From Bacteroidota bacterium (GTDB lineage Bacteria > Bacteroidota > Bacteroidia > UKL13-3): a stretch of 38,290 nt of DNA. The stretch lies in contig CANNQU010000031.1 of the NCBI GenBank assembly GCA_947507965.1, positions 1-38,290 of the forward strand, written 5' to 3'. Shown here in pieces: positions 24,321-33,866 of the stretch. Position 1 is the stretch's first letter. Each line of letters begins with the position of its first letter. Position numbers and translations under genes: made by a program. The notes below the pieces were generated by a model that saw only the letters and a list, made by a program, of their open reading frames with translations, was not told the origin of the DNA and ran no database searches.

Positions 24321-26447
24321 TCAATGGCTCTCCATCTTCTTATACTCCTCGGCTAGTTTTTTCTGAATCTCGGAAGGTACCATCGCATATTCTGCGAAGC
24401 GACCGGTATAACTGCCTTTACCTTGCGTAATACTTCGTAATGAAGTGGAGTATTTGTCAAGCTCGGCAAGTGGCGTTCTTGCCTTTACCACCCTGTAATT
24501 GCCTTTGGTATCCATACCAAGAATCACACTACGGCGCGTCTGAAGATCCATTACCACATCACCCATCAACTCTTCCGGAACAAAAATTTCTACCTCATAA
24601 ATGGGCTCTAATATCTTTGGATCGGCTTGCTGAAATGCATCCTTAAAGGCCATCATACCCGCGATTTTAAAAGATATATCGTTCGAGTCAACGGCGTGCA
24701 TCTTGCCATCGTAAACAATAACCCGAATGTCTCTCACAAAGGATCCCGTTATCGGGCCTTCTTGCATTTTTTCCATCACGCCTTTAAGTATCGATGGAAG
24801 ATAACGCTGATCAATAACCCCACCTACAATGCAATTATAAAAAAGCAACTTCCCTCCCCATGTCAGCTCAATCACTTCTTTATCGCGAATGCTTAACCCC
24901 GTTGGCTCCGGCATGTCTTCATAATAGGGTTCCACTTTAAGATATACCTCCCCAAACTGCCCCGATCCTCCACTTTGTTTCTTATGCCGGTAGTTCGCCT
25001 GTGAAGGTTTTTGAATCGTTTCACGGTAAGGAATACGTGGCTTTATAAACTCTACTTCGAGATGATAAATATGACTTAATCTCCATTTAGCCGTAGCCAG
25101 ATGTAACTCACCCTGCCCCGACAAAATTACTTGTCGCAACTCACGTGAGTATTCCACATTAATGGTTGGATCCTCTTGATGAATATCGGAGAGTACCATA
25201 CTTAACTTATCATCATCGGTTTTGTTTTTAGTTATGATGGCGGTATTGATACGCGATTCAGGAAAACGAATCGGATCAAATTCAAAGTCTTTCCCGGGGA
25301 TACATAAGGTATGATTCGTTTGTGTGCTCTTAAGTTTAAGTGTGGCGCCAATATCGCCGGCGGTAAATTTCTCGACCGGTATTCTATTTTTTCCATCCAT
25401 AATAAACAGCTGGTTAATACGCTCTGATGCACGTGATGCTGGATTATAAAAATCCATTCCAGTTTTTACTTCACCACTCATTACTTTGAAAAAATAAATC
25501 TTCCCTAGATGGGGCTCAATTAACGTTTTAAATACGAACAATGCAGGCGTACCTTTCGGGTTGCATGCTAATTCACTCCCATCCTTCAATCGCTCCTTAA
25601 ACTGATCGGTGGCACTTGGCGCTACGTTATCGATGAAACCCATTAAACGGCCACTACCCATATCTTTTTTTGCCGACATGCAAAAAACAGGATACACGTC
25701 ATGGTGTAACATCCCAAGTTTTAATCCTTCTCGAAGTTCATCTTCATTGAGCGACCCCTTCTCGAAAAATATTTCCATGAGTTTCTCATCGTTTTCCGCC
25801 GCCTTTTCAACCAGTTCATTATGTAACGTATTGGCTCTTTCCTGTTCTTCTATTGGAATGGGTAATTTTTTGGGCTTCCCTCCTTGCGGAGGAAACGTAT
25901 ACATAACCATTTTGAGTAGATCGATGATAGAATTAAATCCATCACCTTGTTTAAGAGGGTATTGCATCAGTGTGATGGCTTTACCAAACCGCGTCTGTGC
26001 CTGCTCTAAAGTACCTTCAAAATCCGATTTATTATGATCGACATGATTAATAGCAAAGATGATGGGTTTCTTAAATTCTTCCACATACTTCCAAATGAGC
26101 TCCGTGCCAACTTCTACCCCATGTTCGGCATTGAGGAGCATCACCGCCGTATCGGCCACTCGAAGCGAGGAGATGACCTCGCCAATGAAGTCGTCGAGGC
26201 CGGGGGTGTCGATTATATTAATTTTGTAGTTTCTCCACTCGGTATGCATTGAAGTAGCATAAACCGAACTGCCGCGTTCATGTTCAATTTCGTGATAGTC
26301 GGAGACCGTCGTTTTCTCCTCCACCGTTCCACGACGGTTAATGATTCCTGCTTCAAACAACATCGCCTCGGCTAGGGTTGTTTTACCGGATTTAGAGGCG
26401 CCGAGTAGCACCACGTTTTTAATGTGTTTATCATCGTAAACTTTCAT
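24321..26447 (-). CDS. fusA2: EF-G paralog (EF-G2-like), catalytic histidine absent
   Basis: This translation-factor GTPase homolog of elongation factor G has 708 residues with the start placed at the ATG at 26447 (MKVYDDKHIKN). An upstream in-frame start at 26492 adds 15 atypical residues. The P-loop GASKSGKT (16-23) is intact. Switch II reads DTPGLDDF where EF-G has DTPGHVDF, so the catalytic His is Leu84. The G4 motif is N134-H-V-D137 instead of NKMD. Domains II-V follow. Bacteroides thetaiotaomicron has an EF-G2 that supports translocation without GTP hydrolysis during starvation; whether this protein is its ortholog is an inference. It is transcribed alone, and its 3' end borders the accessory island. 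Confidence 0.85.
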   Translation of the reverse strand: MKVYDDKHIKNVVLLGASKSGKTTLAEAMLFEAGIINRRGTVEEKTTVSDYHEIEHERGSSVYATSMHTEWRNYKINIIDTPGLDDFIGEVISSLRVADTAVMLLNAEHGVEVGTELIWKYVEEFKKPIIFAINHVDHNKSDFEGTLEQAQTRFGKAITLMQYPLKQGDGFNSIIDLLKMVMYTFPPQGGKPKKLPIPIEEQERANTLHNELVEKAAENDEKLMEIFFEKGSLNEDELREGLKLGMLHHDVYPVFCMSAKKDMGSGRLMGFIDNVAPSATDQFKERLKDGSELACNPKGTPALFVFKTLIEPHLGKIYFFKVMSGEVKTGMDFYNPASRASERINQLFIMDGKNRIPVEKFTAGDIGATLKLKSTQTNHTLCIPGKDFEFDPIRFPESRINTAIITKNKTDDDKLSMVLSDIHQEDPTINVEYSRELRQVILSGQGELHLATAKWRLSHIYHLEVEFIKPRIPYRETIQKPSQANYRHKKQSGGSGQFGEVYLKVEPYYEDMPEPTGLSIRDKEVIELTWGGKLLFYNCIVGGVIDQRYLPSILKGVMEKMQEGPITGSFVRDIRVIVYDGKMHAVDSNDISFKIAGMMAFKDAFQQADPKILEPIYEVEIFVPEELMGDVVMDLQTRRSVILGMDTKGNYRVVKARTPLAELDKYSTSLRSITQGKGSYTGRFAEYAMVPSEIQKKLAEEYKKMESH

Positions 26448-26688
26448 GACGAATAGATTTAAGTTAAATGATTTTGGAACACCTCTGTACAATAAGCGTT
26501 AGAATAGTTATACAAGATGTACTAAATATAAAAACAAAATGTAAATGAAGACCGATGTGAACCGTATGCTTAGTTCGACACAAAAATAGGGAAGAAATAT
26601 GGACATCACAAAAAAAATCATTATTCGTCTTATCTTTGTGTCTCGCCATTTTCACTAAAACAGAAGCGTAACGACAGAAGCTATTTTT

Positions 26689-26838
26689 CCTTGCTTATGG
26701 TTTGATGGCCGAGCCAAAGAAGCCGCCCATTACTATTGCTCCATTTCCCCCGATTCGAAAATTATTTTACAACATAATTTAGTGGCAAATTGGAAAATAA
26801 AGGGGCGAAAATTTATGGGTTTAAACGGCGGACGCTAA
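26689..26838 (+). pseudogene. VOC-family (PhnB/glyoxalase-like) pseudogene fragment
   Basis: From 26689 the plus strand translates to PCLWFDGRAKEAAHYYCSIS followed by PDSKII. This is the start of PhnB-type VOC proteins (usually TPCLWFD plus AEEAxxFY). A second piece at 26803-26835 reads GRKFMGLNGG, the conserved middle strand, then stops. Only ~35 bp separate the pieces instead of roughly 150, and they lie in different frames. The N-terminal Met region is also out of frame. The gene is therefore broken by deletion and frameshift. Confidence 0.7.
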
Positions 26839-27190
26839 ACCTCCAGGCAACGAAACATTTAAGGCAGAACGATCAAGATTTATAACATCTAAGGGGGGCT
26901 ATTCAATTTCCGCTTAAAGAACCTTTTACCGGAGAAGCCAATTTCCATCGCATGGTGAAATTTAGAGTAAAGCAAAACATGTTGAAAATCAAACATTAAG
27001 ATACAGCACCCTAGCTAACTTGCAGTACCTGATTTTGATGATAGCGAAAGAAAATGTCTTAGGCTTAGATTTAGAAAAAGAGATATCCTGTTTTATGTTA
27101 CGCTTTAAGTGGTTTCAACTCCTTTTGAATGGTATGATGGTGGTTCTCCTGAAATATTCAAGCCCCTCTGTATTAATACTTATTTTTATC

Positions 27191-27198
27191 TACTTTTG
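27191..27198 (+). promoter_or_regulatory. Bacteroidota -7 promoter box upstream of gcvP
   Basis: TACTTTTG matches the TAnnTTTG consensus of the primary sigma factor in Bacteroidota and lies 51 bp before the gcvP ATG. No clear TTTG -33 element is visible at the expected distance. Confidence 0.5.
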
Positions 27199-27249
27199 CG
27201 CCGCCTAAAAAAGGCATCTCCTATTTCATATTACATTCGATCTATATCC

Positions 27250-30156
27250 ATGAAATTAAACGTAAATTATTCTCAAAAGTTCAGTGCTCGTCATACCGGC
27301 GCCAGCGCTAGTGAAACACAGGCCATGCTTCAACAAATTGGTGCTGCCAGTGTCAATGCTCTTATCAACGAAACCATTCCCGACACCATTCGCCTAAAAG
27401 AGCCCTTAAATATTAAGGACGCTGTTACCGAAGAGCAATTCCTGGTGAACTTGAAAAAGATCGCCTCGAAGAATAAGCTATTTAAGAATTACTTGGGGCA
27501 AGGCTACTACAACACCTATACGCCTGGCGTTATTTTAAGGAATATCACAGAAAACCCGGGATGGTACACGCAATATACGCCTTATCAAGCCGAAATTGCT
27601 CAGGGTCGGTTGGAGGCACTGCTTAATTTTCAGACGATGATCATAGAGCTTACCGGTTTGGAAATTGCCAATGCCTCGCTATTGGATGAGGCTACAGCCG
27701 CTGCCGAAGCGATGCACATGATGGAGGACCTGAAGCCGAAAACGCAAGGCGACAAATTGTTTGTGGATGAAAACACCTACGCTCAAACACTGGATGTAAT
27801 TAACACGCGTTGCGAGCCCTTAGGAATAGAGATTGTAGTAGGCAATTATAAGACAACAACATTAGATAGCTCTTTCTTTGGTGCCTATCTTCAATATCCC
27901 AATAACTTCGGCAGTATCGAAGATTATAGGAATTTTATTAGTCAAGCCCATGAAGTAGGTGCTAAGGTATGTGTAGGTACCGATTTGCTGGCCCTCACGC
28001 TGCTAACGCCTCCCGGCGAATTTGGCGCCGATATCGCTATTGGTTCCTCGCAACGTTTTGGGGTTCCGCTAGGCTATGGAGGTCCACATGCTGGTTTTAT
28101 GGCAACCAAAGATGAGTTTAAACGCTCCATGCCAGGACGAATTATAGGAGTAAGCATCGATGCACAAGGCAACCGTGCGTTACGTATGGCATTGCAAACA
28201 CGGGAGCAGCATATTCGTCGTGATAAAGCCACGAGTAATATATGTACTGCACAGGTTTTATTAAGTATCATGGCCTCTATGTATGCCGTATATCATGGCC
28301 CGGAAGGCCTTAAGAATATTGCACTGCGTACCCATGGCTTAACCCGTCTTTTTGCTGAAGCGATTACCTCCGTCGGCTATAAAGTGGAGAATGAAACGTA
28401 TTTCGACACCCTAAGAATACGCACTCGTTATACCTTCGAAGGCATCAAAGAGTTAACCGAAAAGGCCCATCTAAATATTCGATATTTTGATGATTACCAT
28501 GTAGGCGTTTCTTTCGATGAAACAACAACTCTTGAGGATGTAAAGGTGTTGATCGATATTTTCTGCAAGGCCAATAAATCTAAAATTGGAAATATAGATG
28601 AAATGGCTGAAAAACTTGAATTGAATTGGAGTACACCGCATATTCGTACCTCAAGCTACCTTCAGTATGACGTATTTAATAACTACCATACCGAGCATGA
28701 GATGTTGCGTTATATAAAACGACTGGAAGCGAAAGACTTGAGTATGGCTCACAGTATGATTTCTTTAGGCAGTTGTACGATGAAGCTAAATGCCACCACA
28801 GAGATGGTGGCCATTACCTGGCCGGAGTTTAATTCTTTGCATCCATTTTGCCCTATCGATCAGGCCCAAGGCTATGCAGAAATATTCACGGAATTGGAGC
28901 ATGACCTCTCGGTAATTACTGGTTTCCAAGGTACCTCCCTTCAGCCAAATGCTGGCGCACAAGGTGAATATACCGGCTTGTTAGTTATCCGTGCGTACCT
29001 AAAAAGCATCGGTCAGGGCCATCGTAACGTGGCGTTGATTCCATCATCGGCTCACGGCACCAACCCTGCAAGTGCGGTGATGGCGGGCATGAAAGTGGTC
29101 GTAACGAAATGCGATGAAAATGGTAATGTGGATGTGGCCGACCTGAGAGCGAAAGCAGAATTACATAAAGATAATTTAGCTTGCCTTATGGTAACCTATC
29201 CATCTACGCATGGAATTTTCGAAACAGAGATTAAAGAGATCACCGATATGATTCACCAACATGGTGGGCAGGTTTATATGGATGGAGCCAATATGAATGC
29301 ACAGGTGGGCCTAACCTCTCCTGCTGCCATCGGCGCCGATGTTAACCATATAAACTTACACAAAACATTCTGTATCCCTCACGGCGGTGGTGGCCCGGGT
29401 GTTGGTCCAATATGTGTGGCAAAACACCTGGTGCCATTTTTGCCGGGTCATAGCCTTGTAAAAACAGGCGGCAGTCATGCTATCAATGCTGTGAGTGCCG
29501 CCCCATGGGGAAGTGCCAGTATTTTATTAATCAGCTATGCTTATATAAAAATGATGGGCAGCGAGGGTTTAACAGAAGCAACAAAATATGCAATTTTAAA
29601 AGCAAATTATATCGCTTCTCGACTGAAAGAACATTACAAGATTTTATATACCGGTGCAAAAGGTCGTTGTGCCCATGAGATGATTTTAGATACGCGTACC
29701 TTTAAACATGCCAGTGGCATTGAAGTAGAAGATATCGCAAAACGTTTGATGGATTATGGGTTTCACGCACCGACGGTATCGTTTCCTGTGGCCGGCACGT
29801 TAATGATTGAGCCCACCGAAAGCGAGAGTCAGGCAGAACTTGATAAGTTTTGTGATGCCTTGATTGCAATACGTAAAGAAGTATCCGAAGTGGAGAATGG
29901 CACCGCAGACAAGACAGATAATGTGCTCAAAAATGCACCCCATACCGCATCGGTTATCACCGCCACCACCTGGAATCATGCTTACACGCGCGAGAAGGCT
30001 GCATTTCCTTTGCCTTTTGTTGCCGAACGTAAGTTTTGGCCAAGTGTTGCACGCATCAATAATACCTATGGCGACCGTGTTTTGGTATGTACTTGTGCTC
30101 CTACAGCCTCTTATGAGGAAACCGTAGAAACAACTGTTGAAGGCAGCCGGGCATAG
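27250..30156 (+). CDS. gcvP: Glycine dehydrogenase (decarboxylating), P protein
   Basis: This is the P protein of the glycine cleavage system: PLP-dependent decarboxylation of glycine with transfer of the aminomethyl group to the lipoyl H protein. The length of 968 residues fits the full single-chain form. The start is set at the ATG at 27250 ([17 protein letters not shown]), because the 47 upstream residues of the longer frame are unlike the family and overlap the promoter box. PLP-binding Lys705 lies in [16 protein letters not shown]. Other family blocks present are [29 protein letters not shown], and [13 protein letters not shown] at the start of the second half. It stands alone, with a convergent gene 25 bp after its stop. 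Confidence 0.97.
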   Translation: MKLNVNYSQKFSARHTGASASETQAMLQQIGAASVNALINETIPDTIRLKEPLNIKDAVTEEQFLVNLKKIASKNKLFKNYLGQGYYNTYTPGVILRNITENPGWYTQYTPYQAEIAQGRLEALLNFQTMIIELTGLEIANASLLDEATAAAEAMHMMEDLKPKTQGDKLFVDENTYAQTLDVINTRCEPLGIEIVVGNYKTTTLDSSFFGAYLQYPNNFGSIEDYRNFISQAHEVGAKVCVGTDLLALTLLTPPGEFGADIAIGSSQRFGVPLGYGGPHAGFMATKDEFKRSMPGRIIGVSIDAQGNRALRMALQTREQHIRRDKATSNICTAQVLLSIMASMYAVYHGPEGLKNIALRTHGLTRLFAEAITSVGYKVENETYFDTLRIRTRYTFEGIKELTEKAHLNIRYFDDYHVGVSFDETTTLEDVKVLIDIFCKANKSKIGNIDEMAEKLELNWSTPHIRTSSYLQYDVFNNYHTEHEMLRYIKRLEAKDLSMAHSMISLGSCTMKLNATTEMVAITWPEFNSLHPFCPIDQAQGYAEIFTELEHDLSVITGFQGTSLQPNAGAQGEYTGLLVIRAYLKSIGQGHRNVALIPSSAHGTNPASAVMAGMKVVVTKCDENGNVDVADLRAKAELHKDNLACLMVTYPSTHGIFETEIKEITDMIHQHGGQVYMDGANMNAQVGLTSPAAIGADVNHINLHKTFCIPHGGGGPGVGPICVAKHLVPFLPGHSLVKTGGSHAINAVSAAPWGSASILLISYAYIKMMGSEGLTEATKYAILKANYIASRLKEHYKILYTGAKGRCAHEMILDTRTFKHASGIEVEDIAKRLMDYGFHAPTVSFPVAGTLMIEPTESESQAELDKFCDALIAIRKEVSEVENGTADKTDNVLKNAPHTASVITATTWNHAYTREKAAFPLPFVAERKFWPSVARINNTYGDRVLVCTCAPTASYEETVETTVEGSRA

Positions 30157-30181
30157 TATTCCAACGTTAAAAAAGGTTTGA

Positions 30182-30925
30182 TTATCCGATTCGATGGATG
30201 GCTTGAGAAAGAAGCTTGATTAACGTGGCATCTTTCTCTACTGCGTTACCAACTACAATAACATCGGCTCCTGCATGGCATGCTTCAATGGCTTGAATTT
30301 CGTTTCGTATGCCTCCACCGATAAATAAAGGGATGGAAATTTGTTGGGTAACTTCCGTAATAAGTTTTGACGGTACCGGTTGTAATGCTCCGCTACCGGC
30401 ATCCATATAAATCATTTTCAATCCCAGCATTTCTCCCGCCAAGGCTGTACTTGCTGCGATTGCGTACTTATCGGATGGTATTGGGATGGTATTACTCATG
30501 TATGAAACAGATGTCGTTCGTCCCCCGTCGATAAGCATATATCCCGTAGCGATTATTTCAAGTGCGCTTCGTTTTAGTTGTGCCGCTGTGAGCACGTGAT
30601 TTCCAATCAGCAGCTCAGCGTTTCTTCCGGAGATAAGAGAGAGTAAAAGAATCGCATCGGCTTCCCTATTAATCTGGAAACTGTTGCCTGGAAAAATGAT
30701 ACACGGAATAGCGGAGTTTAATTTAATGGTCTCAATACATTGATCGAATGATCCATTGGTAATTAAACTTCCACCCACCAAAATGTAATCAACATGAGCC
30801 TCATTGCACCGGTCAACCACCTTGTTTAATTCGCTACCAGAGGTTGCATCGGGGTCAATGAGAACAGCAAATTTCTTTTGGTTCTCCTTTTTTTGATTCA
30901 GCAGTTTGGAATATAGTGTAGGCAT
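30182..30925 (-). CDS. Geranylgeranylglyceryl/heptaprenylglyceryl phosphate synthase family
   Basis: This TIM-barrel prenyltransferase joins a polyprenyl diphosphate to sn-glycerol-1-phosphate. Landmarks are FAVLIDPD near the N terminus, ILVGGSLIT, IIFPGN, YMDAGSG and the phosphate-binding PLFIGGGIRN followed by ADVIVVGNA. The start at 30925 (MPTLYSKLLNQ) gives 247 residues, the usual length. The longer frame from 30970 would overlap hemW and adds an atypical stretch. Group II members in Bacteroidota are reported to use longer prenyl chains; substrate length cannot be read here. It lies 19 bp downstream of hemW and is probably co-transcribed with it. Confidence 0.92.
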   Translation of the reverse strand: MPTLYSKLLNQKKENQKKFAVLIDPDATSGSELNKVVDRCNEAHVDYILVGGSLITNGSFDQCIETIKLNSAIPCIIFPGNSFQINREADAILLLSLISGRNAELLIGNHVLTAAQLKRSALEIIATGYMLIDGGRTTSVSYMSNTIPIPSDKYAIAASTALAGEMLGLKMIYMDAGSGALQPVPSKLITEVTQQISIPLFIGGGIRNEIQAIEACHAGADVIVVGNAVEKDATLIKLLSQAIHRIG

Positions 30926-30944
30926 CAATTGGTTCGCAAAATAA

Positions 30945-32069
30945 TTAAATAATAAATAATTCGGAGGCAATACGGTCGGCCATGATTAAAAAAGAAGGGC
31001 TGATGGTTAATTTATCCTCCGTTACTATTAATTTAGCTTCATTCACCAAGGGGATAATCTGGTTTTGAAAGGAAGTATATTGCGTTTGAAATTCTTGTTT
31101 CAACTCGGTTAAATTTACACCCCACTGGGTACGTAACCCGGTAAGCAATACCTCATTAAATCGATTATTCATCGTTAAGGTCTCCATCTCACTGGGTAGT
31201 TTATTTTGAGTCAAACTTCTGATATACGTTTCATTATTACGAATATTCCAACTTCGGGAATACCCGGTGTACGAGTGTGCGGAAGGCCCAACACCCAAAT
31301 ATTTCTTACGCTGCCAGTAGGAAGTGTTATGCTTGCTATAGCTGCCGGGTTTGGCATAATTGCTTATCTCATAATGTTCGTACCCTTGTTGTTGCAGATG
31401 GTTTCGAATGAAGTAAAATTGCCTTACGGCTACCTCATCTAAAACCGGCACAACCTTTTTTAACTTTACCAGATGGTGTAAACTGGTTTTTTCTTCTATG
31501 GTTAAATTATAGCAGCTCAAATGCGGAATAGCTAACTGTGTTAAAATCTTTATATTCTTTTCTAATTTATCATCCGTTAAAAGAGGGGTGGCAAAAATTA
31601 AGTCGACACTAATATTCGAAATCCCACCTTGCAACGCATGATCAATGCACGCTGTAGCATCTTTTACCGAGTGAGCCCTGTGCATCCATACTAAATCTTC
31701 TTCAAAAAAACTTTGAACTCCAATACTCAACCGGTTTATACCGATGCTTTTCAACTCGTCGATTTTAACCTTGGTAAGGTCATCCGGATTTGCTTCAAGG
31801 GTTATCTCACAGGAGGGGTCAACGGCATAATTTTTATTTATCGTTTCCAGTAGCACCGCCAATTCTGCCTTGGTACATATACTTGGTGTGCCCCCTCCGA
31901 AATAAATGCTTTGGATTGGTTCGTGAGTCAATTCCTCCTTACGTAATTCCAGCTCCTTGTTGATGCATGTTAATAGCGCCGCCTTGTTTTTAAGTGTGGT
32001 GGAAAAATGAAAATCGCAATATATGCACGCCTGCTTACAAAAAGGAATATGAATATAGATGCCTGACAA
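30945..32069 (-). CDS. hemW: Radical SAM heme chaperone HemW
   Basis: This is a 374-residue radical SAM protein of the HemN/HemW family. The [4Fe-4S] cluster motif is C11-x3-C15-x2-C18 (FCKQACIYC), followed by IYFGGGTPS, ITLEANPDDL, INRLSIGVQSF and a HemN-type C-terminal domain. The short N terminus and the lack of the additional cysteine typical of true HemN favour HemW, which delivers heme, over coproporphyrinogen dehydrogenase. The start codon appears to be TTG: the family start MSGIYIHIPFC coincides with TTG at 32069, and no in-frame ATG lies within the ~40 bp upstream. It is divergent from the Omp85-family gene, with ~64 bp between. Confidence 0.92.
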   Translation of the reverse strand: MSGIYIHIPFCKQACIYCDFHFSTTLKNKAALLTCINKELELRKEELTHEPIQSIYFGGGTPSICTKAELAVLLETINKNYAVDPSCEITLEANPDDLTKVKIDELKSIGINRLSIGVQSFFEEDLVWMHRAHSVKDATACIDHALQGGISNISVDLIFATPLLTDDKLEKNIKILTQLAIPHLSCYNLTIEEKTSLHHLVKLKKVVPVLDEVAVRQFYFIRNHLQQQGYEHYEISNYAKPGSYSKHNTSYWQRKKYLGVGPSAHSYTGYSRSWNIRNNETYIRSLTQNKLPSEMETLTMNNRFNEVLLTGLRTQWGVNLTELKQEFQTQYTSFQNQIIPLVNEAKLIVTEDKLTISPSFLIMADRIASELFII

Positions 32070-32119
32070 GGGTTTTTTAGGATAAAAATGTTGAACTATT
32101 ATTTTTACTTTTAATGAAG

Positions 32120-32127
32120 TAGTTTTG
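32120..32127 (+). promoter_or_regulatory. -7 box next to the Omp85-family start codon
   Basis: TAGTTTTG fits TAnnTTTG and ends 6 bp before the ATG at 32134. The TTG inside the box at 32125 is in frame and could be mistaken for a start codon. Transcription from this box would begin at or within a few bases of the ATG, giving a leaderless or nearly leaderless mRNA. Confidence 0.5.
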
Positions 32128-32133
32128 CATCAC

Positions 32134-33864
32134 ATGTTTCGTCGCACAAAGATATTATATACCATTGGAATCCTGTTTATTGTTTTCAAGGGCTCGACGC
32201 AACCGCTATCGCTCCAAATCGTAACCTCCGACACCGTTTTAAAAACCTATTTAACACCTTTAATTTTCTTACACGAGGCCGATTTAAAGAAAAGATTACA
32301 AGAAGAGCTTCTCTTTTGGCAAAAACAAGATTTCCTGGAAGCCAATTTTGACGAAATTATCCACGACTCCTTAGCCTATACTGGCGTTCTACATTTGGGG
32401 AAACCGTATCTAATGGAGGGGCAGATGACAACCGGAAAGAAAACGGCTGGCAACCATCTAACCCACTATTCGGACTGGATAAAAGCCATTGAAAACAAAA
32501 TAAAATATTTGGAGCAGAACGGATATCCTTTTGCTCAAGTAACCGTAAAGAAAGAATCTTTATCGGGATTAAACCTAAGAATCGAACTCACAACAGATAG
32601 TGGAGTGTACATTACCTATGATAGCTTACTTATCGCAGGCAACTCCATTCAGAACAAACTCTTCCTGATGCAATACTTAAACATCAAACCCAATGCAGCT
32701 TATAACGAGGAGCAAATAAAACAAATAGATAAACGATTACAGCAACTACCCTTCATTCGGTTAGCGAAGGCCTCGTCGGTTTACTTTTATAAAAACAAGG
32801 CGCAGGTCATTATTTGCATTGACGACAAACCTTCCAATAATTTTGAAGGTGTTTTAGGCATTCAAAATGATGAAGTTAATGCCACGAAGTACAAAGTAAA
32901 TGGCGATGTGAATTTGCAGTTGAACAATGTATTGGGCAATGCCGCAGCCTTAAAACTTCAATGGCGGAGATTTGGCCCTCAAAACGCCGACCTTACCGCC
33001 ATGGCCTATTACCCCTATATACTGGGTGCACCTATTGCGCTGTCCAATGAGTTCTCGCTATTTCGACAAGACAGTAATTTCCAACGATTAAAGAATAACA
33101 CCAGTTTTGGTTACCTATTTAGCGGCCTCAACGCCCTTCAATTTTATTACTCATTTGAAAAAAGCAATGTCACCCTTACCGAGCAGCAAGTAGACGAAGC
33201 ACTAACCTACAATACCTTACCATCGGTAAACGATTATGTAAATCGAAATTATGGGATAAAATTCAATTATACGAACCTCGACAATAGGGTTAATCCGGGG
33301 CGTGGTATAAATTTATTGAGTGATATCAGTGCTGGCACTCATCAGTTACTACAGAGTATCTTATTAAAGGATGCCCATACATCGAGTGGAGAGAACTATA
33401 TGGGCTATTCCCGTTTACCAAAACAAGAAACCACCTTTCAACTTTTTCATCTCAACGATGTCTATTTTCCACTATCGAAACGCAATATCATCAATATTTT
33501 CATGCAGGGCGCTTCCATGTATCATCCCCGAATATTTTATAACGAACAATATCAATTGGGCGGCTTACGCACTTTTAGAGGCGTAAACGAACTGGCGATA
33601 AAAGCAACAAGCTACGCCTTACTCCGCACCGAATACCGATATATATTACCTCAAACCGGATATTTTAATTTGTTTTGCAATGCCATTTGGCATGAAAGCA
33701 ATTTGGTGAACTCCTATCATAAGGGTACACTTTGGGGCTTTGGGGCTGGCATAGGACTTCAAACGAAGGGCGGCATTTTAACCTTAGTTTATGCCTTGGC
33801 AAATGAAAATGGATTTGTTTTTAAACTGGGTAAAATTCACCTCGGTTTTATCGCATTATTTTAG
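32134..33864 (+). CDS. Omp85/BamA-TamA-like outer membrane protein
   Basis: This outer-membrane protein has 576 residues from the ATG at 32134. It has a signal peptide (MFRRTKILYTIGILFIVFKG, cleavage probably near STQ), an N-terminal periplasmic part with at least one POTRA-like repeat (YDSLLIAGNSIQNKLFLMQY, then LNIKP) and a C-terminal beta-barrel. The Omp85 signature appears as GGLRTFRGVNE near residue 472. It is shorter than BamA, with fewer POTRA domains, so it is a BamA/TamA-family paralog rather than the essential BamA. The frame starting at TTG 32125 was rejected because that codon lies inside the promoter box. It is the first gene of a three-gene operon; the next gene starts 2 bp after the stop. 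Confidence 0.85.
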   Translation: MFRRTKILYTIGILFIVFKGSTQPLSLQIVTSDTVLKTYLTPLIFLHEADLKKRLQEELLFWQKQDFLEANFDEIIHDSLAYTGVLHLGKPYLMEGQMTTGKKTAGNHLTHYSDWIKAIENKIKYLEQNGYPFAQVTVKKESLSGLNLRIELTTDSGVYITYDSLLIAGNSIQNKLFLMQYLNIKPNAAYNEEQIKQIDKRLQQLPFIRLAKASSVYFYKNKAQVIICIDDKPSNNFEGVLGIQNDEVNATKYKVNGDVNLQLNNVLGNAAALKLQWRRFGPQNADLTAMAYYPYILGAPIALSNEFSLFRQDSNFQRLKNNTSFGYLFSGLNALQFYYSFEKSNVTLTEQQVDEALTYNTLPSVNDYVNRNYGIKFNYTNLDNRVNPGRGINLLSDISAGTHQLLQSILLKDAHTSSGENYMGYSRLPKQETTFQLFHLNDVYFPLSKRNIINIFMQGASMYHPRIFYNEQYQLGGLRTFRGVNELAIKATSYALLRTEYRYILPQTGYFNLFCNAIWHESNLVNSYHKGTLWGFGAGIGLQTKGGILTLVYALANENGFVFKLGKIHLGFIALF

Positions 33865-33866
33865 GT

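Larger units (their letters stand above)
26448..27249. other. Intergenic region with a decayed gene and the gcvP promoter
   Basis: This 800-bp gap lies between the divergent EF-G2 and gcvP genes. It holds a VOC-family gene remnant (26689-26838), unassigned AT-rich sequence from 26839 to about 27180, and a TAnnTTTG box at 27191. No intact ORF with family features was found. A plus-strand frame at 27020-27208 has no recognisable homology. Confidence 0.5.

Noticed and set aside
24167-24430. Plus-strand frame with hydrophobic N terminus (MKKYKMIKLLF...)
   Set aside because: Its 3' half is antisense to the conserved EF-G2 gene and contains the direct repeat; no domain follows the hydrophobic start.
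25609-26037. 142-residue plus-strand frame
   Set aside because: Antisense to conserved EF-G2 coding sequence, Ser-rich as expected of a shadow frame.
27109-27249. 47-residue N-terminal extension of gcvP
   Set aside because: It covers the TACTTTTG box and is unlike GcvP; the ATG at 27250 gives the family start.
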